Shown in pieces: positions 6,242 to 9,034 of a DNA stretch of 9,034 bases. The translations under genes were made by a program, and so were the position numbers. The stretch is from Actinomycetota bacterium. GTDB taxonomy: Bacteria; Actinomycetota; Actinomycetes; S36-B12; CAIYMF01. Every line of letters begins with the position of its first letter. The first letter of the stretch is position 1. The DNA lies in NCBI GenBank assembly GCA_009699025.1, contig WLOZ01000052.1, positions 1-9,034 of the forward strand. Reading direction: 5' to 3'. Below the pieces are notes generated by a model. It had not been told where the DNA came from and searched no databases. It worked only from the letters and a program-made list of their open reading frames with translations.

Positions 6242-6284
6242 ATGCCGCTAGCCCAGAGAGCCCTGCTCTCTGGGCTAGCGGCAT
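6242..6284. repeat. Perfect inverted repeat, 20-base arms, 3-base spacer, over the ATPase ATG
   Basis: The left arm 6242-6261 (ATGCCGCTAG...AGAGAGC) is exactly complementary to the right arm 6265-6284 (GCTCTCTGGG...GCGGCAT), with spacer CCT (6262-6264). The right arm contains the A and T of the only nearby ATG (6283-6285), so in the folded mRNA that start is inside the stem. No U-run follows, so it is not a standard intrinsic terminator. It could protect the upstream binding-protein transcript from 3' decay, or lower ATPase and permease translation relative to the binding protein. Confidence 0.85.
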
Positions 6285-7716
6285 GACCAAGTCATTCGGC
6301 GGTGTGAACGCCGTCAGCGAGGTCGACATCACGATTCAACACGGGCGCATCCATGCCCTTCTCGGGGAGAACGGCGCAGGCAAGTCGACGCTCATCTCCA
6401 TGCTGTGTGGCCAGTACCGACCTGATGCCGGCCGCATCGAGGTGCATGGCCGCGAAGTCCACCTCCGCAGCCCGAAGGATGCGCTGAACGCCGGCATCGG
6501 CGTTGTGCATCAGGACTTTCGGCTAGTCCCGCCCTTCACCGTCACCGAGAACGTGGTCCTCGGGACCAAGACCCGCGCAGATCGCAAGGCCGAGCAGCGC
6601 GTCATGGAGCTCGCCGAGTCACTCAACTTCCATCTCTCGCCACGGGCGAGGGTTCGCGACCTCGTGGTGGGACAGCAGCAGCAGACAGAGATTCTCAAGC
6701 TGATCTTCCGTGGCATGGATGTGCTCATCCTGGACGAGCCGACGGCCGTGCTGACCCCACAGCAGGCCCAACAACTGTTCGCCGCACTGAGAACTCTCGC
6801 CGAACAGGGCAAGGCAGTGGTCTTCGTCAGCCACCGACTCAACGAAGTGGTGGACTCGGCAGATCACCTCACCGTGCTGCGGGGCGGCAGAGTAGTGGCC
6901 GATGTCCCCGCACGCGGCCTCGGGCCCAAGGAGCTTGCCCGGCTGATGGTGGGCGACGCCGCCGATCGGCCGGTTCCTCCCCGCGCTCACCGCGAGCTGG
7001 GGCCAGAGCTGCTAGCCCTGCGAGCAGCCATGATCAACACCGGCGGTCGCAACTGCCTCAATGACATCGACCTGAGCCTTCACGCAGGCGAGGTGGTCGG
7101 GGTGGCCGGAGTCAGCGGCAACGGGCAGCGGTTGCTCGCAGACGCCGTGGCGGGAATCCGCTCCCTCGATGCAGGCAACAGAGTGAGCTCGGCGGCGACG
7201 GTCGCCTACATCCCGGAGGATCGACTGGGCACGGGACTGGTGGGGTCGATGTCGATTGCTGCGAACCTTGCGATGCGTCGATACCGCGAGCCGGGCATCT
7301 CCCCCTGGTGGGTCCTCCCTTCGCGCCTGCGCAGGGAAGCCCTTCCCCTCATCGAGGACTACCAGATTCCAGCCGGTCCCACCGTCGAGGCGGGGGCGCT
7401 GTCGGGCGGAGGTCAGCAGCGAGTCGTCACGGCACGGGAGATGAGTCGCACGCCTGATGTCGTGGTAGCCAGCCAGCCGACCCGTGGCCTCGACGTGGTG
7501 TCTGCCGCCGCCGTTCGCGAGCGGATCGTCGCGGTGGCCGAGCGCGGGGGCGCAGTGCTGGTCCTCAGCGAGGACCTTGACGAGCTGCGGGAGGTCTGCG
7601 ACCGCATCCACGTGATGGTCGAGGGACGCTTCGTCGCCAACCTGCCCGTGGCAGAGGCCTCTCGAGCACTTCTCGGCGAACTCATGACCGGCGCCCAGGA
7701 AGGCGAATCGCCCTGA
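6283..7716 (+). CDS. BMP-type ABC transporter ATPase with two nucleotide-binding domains (start uncertain, possibly CTG 6214)
   Basis: Dual-domain ATPase (RbsA/YufO class) energising the importer. Numbering from ATG 6283, domain 1 has Walker A GENGAGKST (28-36), Q-loop Q77, an altered signature VGQQQQTEIL (129-138), Walker B VLILDEP (147-153) and H-loop H184. Domain 2 has a degenerate P-loop GVSGNGQRL (276-284) lacking GKS/T, PEDRLGTGLVGSMSIAANL (311-329), signature LSGGGQQR (373-380) and ASQPTRGLD (396-404) with Gln for the Walker B Glu. A weak second site is normal for this class, so domain 1 probably does most hydrolysis. The length of 477 is slightly short, and ATG 6283 falls within the GMTKSFGG segment, omitting the first beta strand. 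A start at CTG 6214 (500 aa) fits the fold and the AAGGAG better. The TGA overlaps the permease ATG (TGATG). Confidence 0.93.
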   Translation: MTKSFGGVNAVSEVDITIQHGRIHALLGENGAGKSTLISMLCGQYRPDAGRIEVHGREVHLRSPKDALNAGIGVVHQDFRLVPPFTVTENVVLGTKTRADRKAEQRVMELAESLNFHLSPRARVRDLVVGQQQQTEILKLIFRGMDVLILDEPTAVLTPQQAQQLFAALRTLAEQGKAVVFVSHRLNEVVDSADHLTVLRGGRVVADVPARGLGPKELARLMVGDAADRPVPPRAHRELGPELLALRAAMINTGGRNCLNDIDLSLHAGEVVGVAGVSGNGQRLLADAVAGIRSLDAGNRVSSAATVAYIPEDRLGTGLVGSMSIAANLAMRRYREPGISPWWVLPSRLRREALPLIEDYQIPAGPTVEAGALSGGGQQRVVTAREMSRTPDVVVASQPTRGLDVVSAAAVRERIVAVAERGGAVLVLSEDLDELREVCDRIHVMVEGRFVANLPVAEASRALLGELMTGAQEGESP

Positions 7717-8822
7717 TGCCATTGAGCGTGCGGTGGGAGCGACGAGGCTCAGTGTCGACCGCCAGAAGAGTCGCAATTCCGATCGTGGCCATCATGCTCG
7801 CCCTGGCGGTCGGCGCCGTCGTGCTGTGGATTGCCGGAATCTCTCCGGGAGCGGCCTACCGAAGCATGGTCGAAGCTTCGCTCGGCAGCGGACGGGGCCT
7901 CGCCGCAACACTGATGCGCGCAGCCCCACTGATGCTCACAGGACTTGCAGTCGCCTTCGCCCTGCGAATGCAGTTGTGGAACATCGGCGCCGAGGGCCAA
8001 CTCCTGCTGGGCGCCACCGGCGCGACCGCGGTCTACTTCGCGTTTCCGAGCCTGCCGGGTTGGGTCCTGATGCCACTTGCCGCAGTGGCTGCCGTGCTGG
8101 CGGGCGGCTTGTGGGCGACGATCGCTGCGGTCCCCCGGGCACTGATCGGGCTCAACGAGATCATCACGACCCTCTTCCTCAACTACATCGCGCTCCGATT
8201 CGTCTCGCTCCTGGTCTACGGGCCCTGGCAGGACCCCGCGGGCAAGGGATTCGCGTACTCCAAGCCGATTCCCAGTCAGGGGATGATGGGCTTCCTCTGG
8301 GGCACGGACGTCACCACGGGGGTTGCACTGTCACTGGTATTCGTCGCTGTCGGCTGGTACGCCATCGCACGAACTCGCTGGGGGTTCAGCACCGAGATTC
8401 TCGGCGGCAATCCTTCAGCGGGCATCTACCTCCAACTACCTGCGAAGTCGAGGGTCATCTCCGTGATGCTCGTAAGCGGAGGCATCGCGGGGATGGCCGG
8501 CTTCTTGCAGCTGACCGCGGTGACTGGTCGGCTGCAACCGGACATCGCGTCCGGGTACGGATACACCGGCATCCTGCTCGCCTTCCTCGCCGGCCGGTAC
8601 CTGCTGATGATTCCCGTCGTGGCGGTGCTCTTCTCGGCACTCATTCAGGGTGGCTACTCCCTTCAGACAGACGGATTGTCGAACTCCATCTCGGTCATCA
8701 TCCAATGCGTGATCATCCTGTTCGTCCTCATCGCCGGAGCTGCCTCCTCGTACCGACTTCGTGTGGCGTGGCGCCCTAGACCCCAGCAGCGGTCCACCTC
8801 GCCGCGAACAGTGGCACCATGA
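7716..8822 (+). CDS. BMP-type ABC transporter permease 1 (YufP/NupB-like)
   Basis: A 368-residue inner-membrane permease of the branched-chain/ribose/BMP permease superfamily, forming half of the nucleoside-type channel. An N-terminal membrane segment lies at about 19-41, followed by multiple further hydrophobic helices (about 63-84, 96-112, 117-139, 200-217, 247-269, 283-311, 325-342). Family signatures are LWNIGAEGQLLLGA (87-100) and GLNEIITTLFLNYIAL (145-160), with GYGYTGILLAFLAG (280-293) near the C-terminal half. The first cytoplasmic residues and the tail after 345 are basic, consistent with positive-inside. ATG 7716 overlaps the ATPase TGA by one base, with AGGAAGG upstream at 7697-7703. 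Its TGA overlaps the next gene by 4 bases (ATGA). Substrate follows the binding protein and is not fixed by this subunit. Confidence 0.93.
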   Translation: MPLSVRWERRGSVSTARRVAIPIVAIMLALAVGAVVLWIAGISPGAAYRSMVEASLGSGRGLAATLMRAAPLMLTGLAVAFALRMQLWNIGAEGQLLLGATGATAVYFAFPSLPGWVLMPLAAVAAVLAGGLWATIAAVPRALIGLNEIITTLFLNYIALRFVSLLVYGPWQDPAGKGFAYSKPIPSQGMMGFLWGTDVTTGVALSLVFVAVGWYAIARTRWGFSTEILGGNPSAGIYLQLPAKSRVISVMLVSGGIAGMAGFLQLTAVTGRLQPDIASGYGYTGILLAFLAGRYLLMIPVVAVLFSALIQGGYSLQTDGLSNSISVIIQCVIILFVLIAGAASSYRLRVAWRPRPQQRSTSPRTVAP

Positions 8823-9034
8823 ATTTCCTCACGGTGGCCCTCACCTCCGCGGTCGTTCTGGGCGCCCCCCTCATCCTCGCTGCGCTCGGTGAGTTGTTTG
8901 CTGAGCGCAGTGGCGTGTTGAACCTGTCGGTCGAAGGCATGATGCTCGTCGGGGCGGCAGCAGGCTTCGCCATCACCTACAACTCCAAGAACGCCTGGCT
9001 TGGTGTGGCTGCGGCCGCTGTAGCTGGCGCTCTC
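8819..9034 (+). CDS. BMP-type ABC transporter permease 2 (YufQ/NupC-like), cut by right edge
   Basis: The first 72 residues of the second permease, starting MNFLTVALTSAVVLGAPLIL. The near-invariant family opening GELFAERSGVLNLSVEGMML (24-43) is intact, and hydrophobic helices flank it. The ATG at 8819 sits in an ATGA overlap with permease 1, so the two are translationally coupled. Full-length relatives are about 300-310 residues, so most of the protein lies beyond the window. It completes a standard importer of binding protein, dual ATPase and two non-identical permeases. Confidence 0.92.
   Translation, partial: MNFLTVALTSAVVLGAPLILAALGELFAERSGVLNLSVEGMMLVGAAAGFAITYNSKNAWLGVAAAAVAGAL

Noticed and set aside
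6242..6300. Large hairpin as a standard rho-independent terminator
   Set aside because: No U-run follows the stem; the sequence continues directly into the ATPase coding region, so termination by the usual mechanism is not supported.
7733..8779. Second rightward frame of 348 codons within permease 1
   Set aside because: The product is Arg-rich and hydrophilic, whereas the overlapping frame encodes a clear membrane permease with family signatures.

Overview
The window is GC-rich DNA with strong G/C preference at third codon positions. It carries a lipoprotein-type solute-binding protein with a Ser/Ala/Pro linker and Shine-Dalgarno-driven, tightly overlapping genes. This suggests a high-GC Gram-positive bacterium (Actinomycetota), but no marker gene is present to prove it. 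There are no RNA genes, IS elements, CRISPR arrays or origins that I can support.

Layout: a leftward operon occupies 3880 down to position 1 and a rightward operon occupies 4032 to the right edge. They diverge from a short AT-richer control region at about 3881-4031. The leftward operon reads, in transcription order: cupin A, cupin B (TAATG overlap), FAD-binding subunit of a molybdenum hydroxylase, and large molybdopterin-binding subunit of the same enzyme (GTG start inside a GTGA overlap), which runs off the left edge. The large subunit has one uninterrupted frame of 711 complete codons; I translated it by hand because it has no stop in the window. The rightward operon reads: a nitrilase-superfamily C-N hydrolase, a BMP/PnrA-type solute-binding lipoprotein, a two-domain sugar/nucleoside-type ABC ATPase, permease 1, and the start of permease 2, cut by the right edge.

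Working model: the BMP-type importer (SBP, dual ATPase and two different permeases, the YufNOPQ/NupABC-like arrangement) brings in a small nitrogen-rich molecule. In characterised relatives this is a purine nucleoside or base. The xanthine-dehydrogenase-family hydroxylase oxidises the substrate or a metabolite, and the C-N hydrolase and two cupins act on later or side steps such as ring-opened amide or ureide compounds. This is inference from gene content. The large subunit lacks the CO-dehydrogenase active-site Cys loop, so it should not be called a CO dehydrogenase.

The least ordinary details are these. (1) There is a perfect 20-bp-arm inverted repeat at the start of the ABC ATPase gene, covering its only ATG, while an ideal AAGGAG ribosome site sits 5 nt before an in-frame CTG 69 bases upstream. 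(2) The C-N hydrolase has Arg where the family has its catalytic Lys. (3) The two adjacent single-domain cupins share a C-terminal GGPCPxDxTM signature, and one of them has lost metal-ligand positions.
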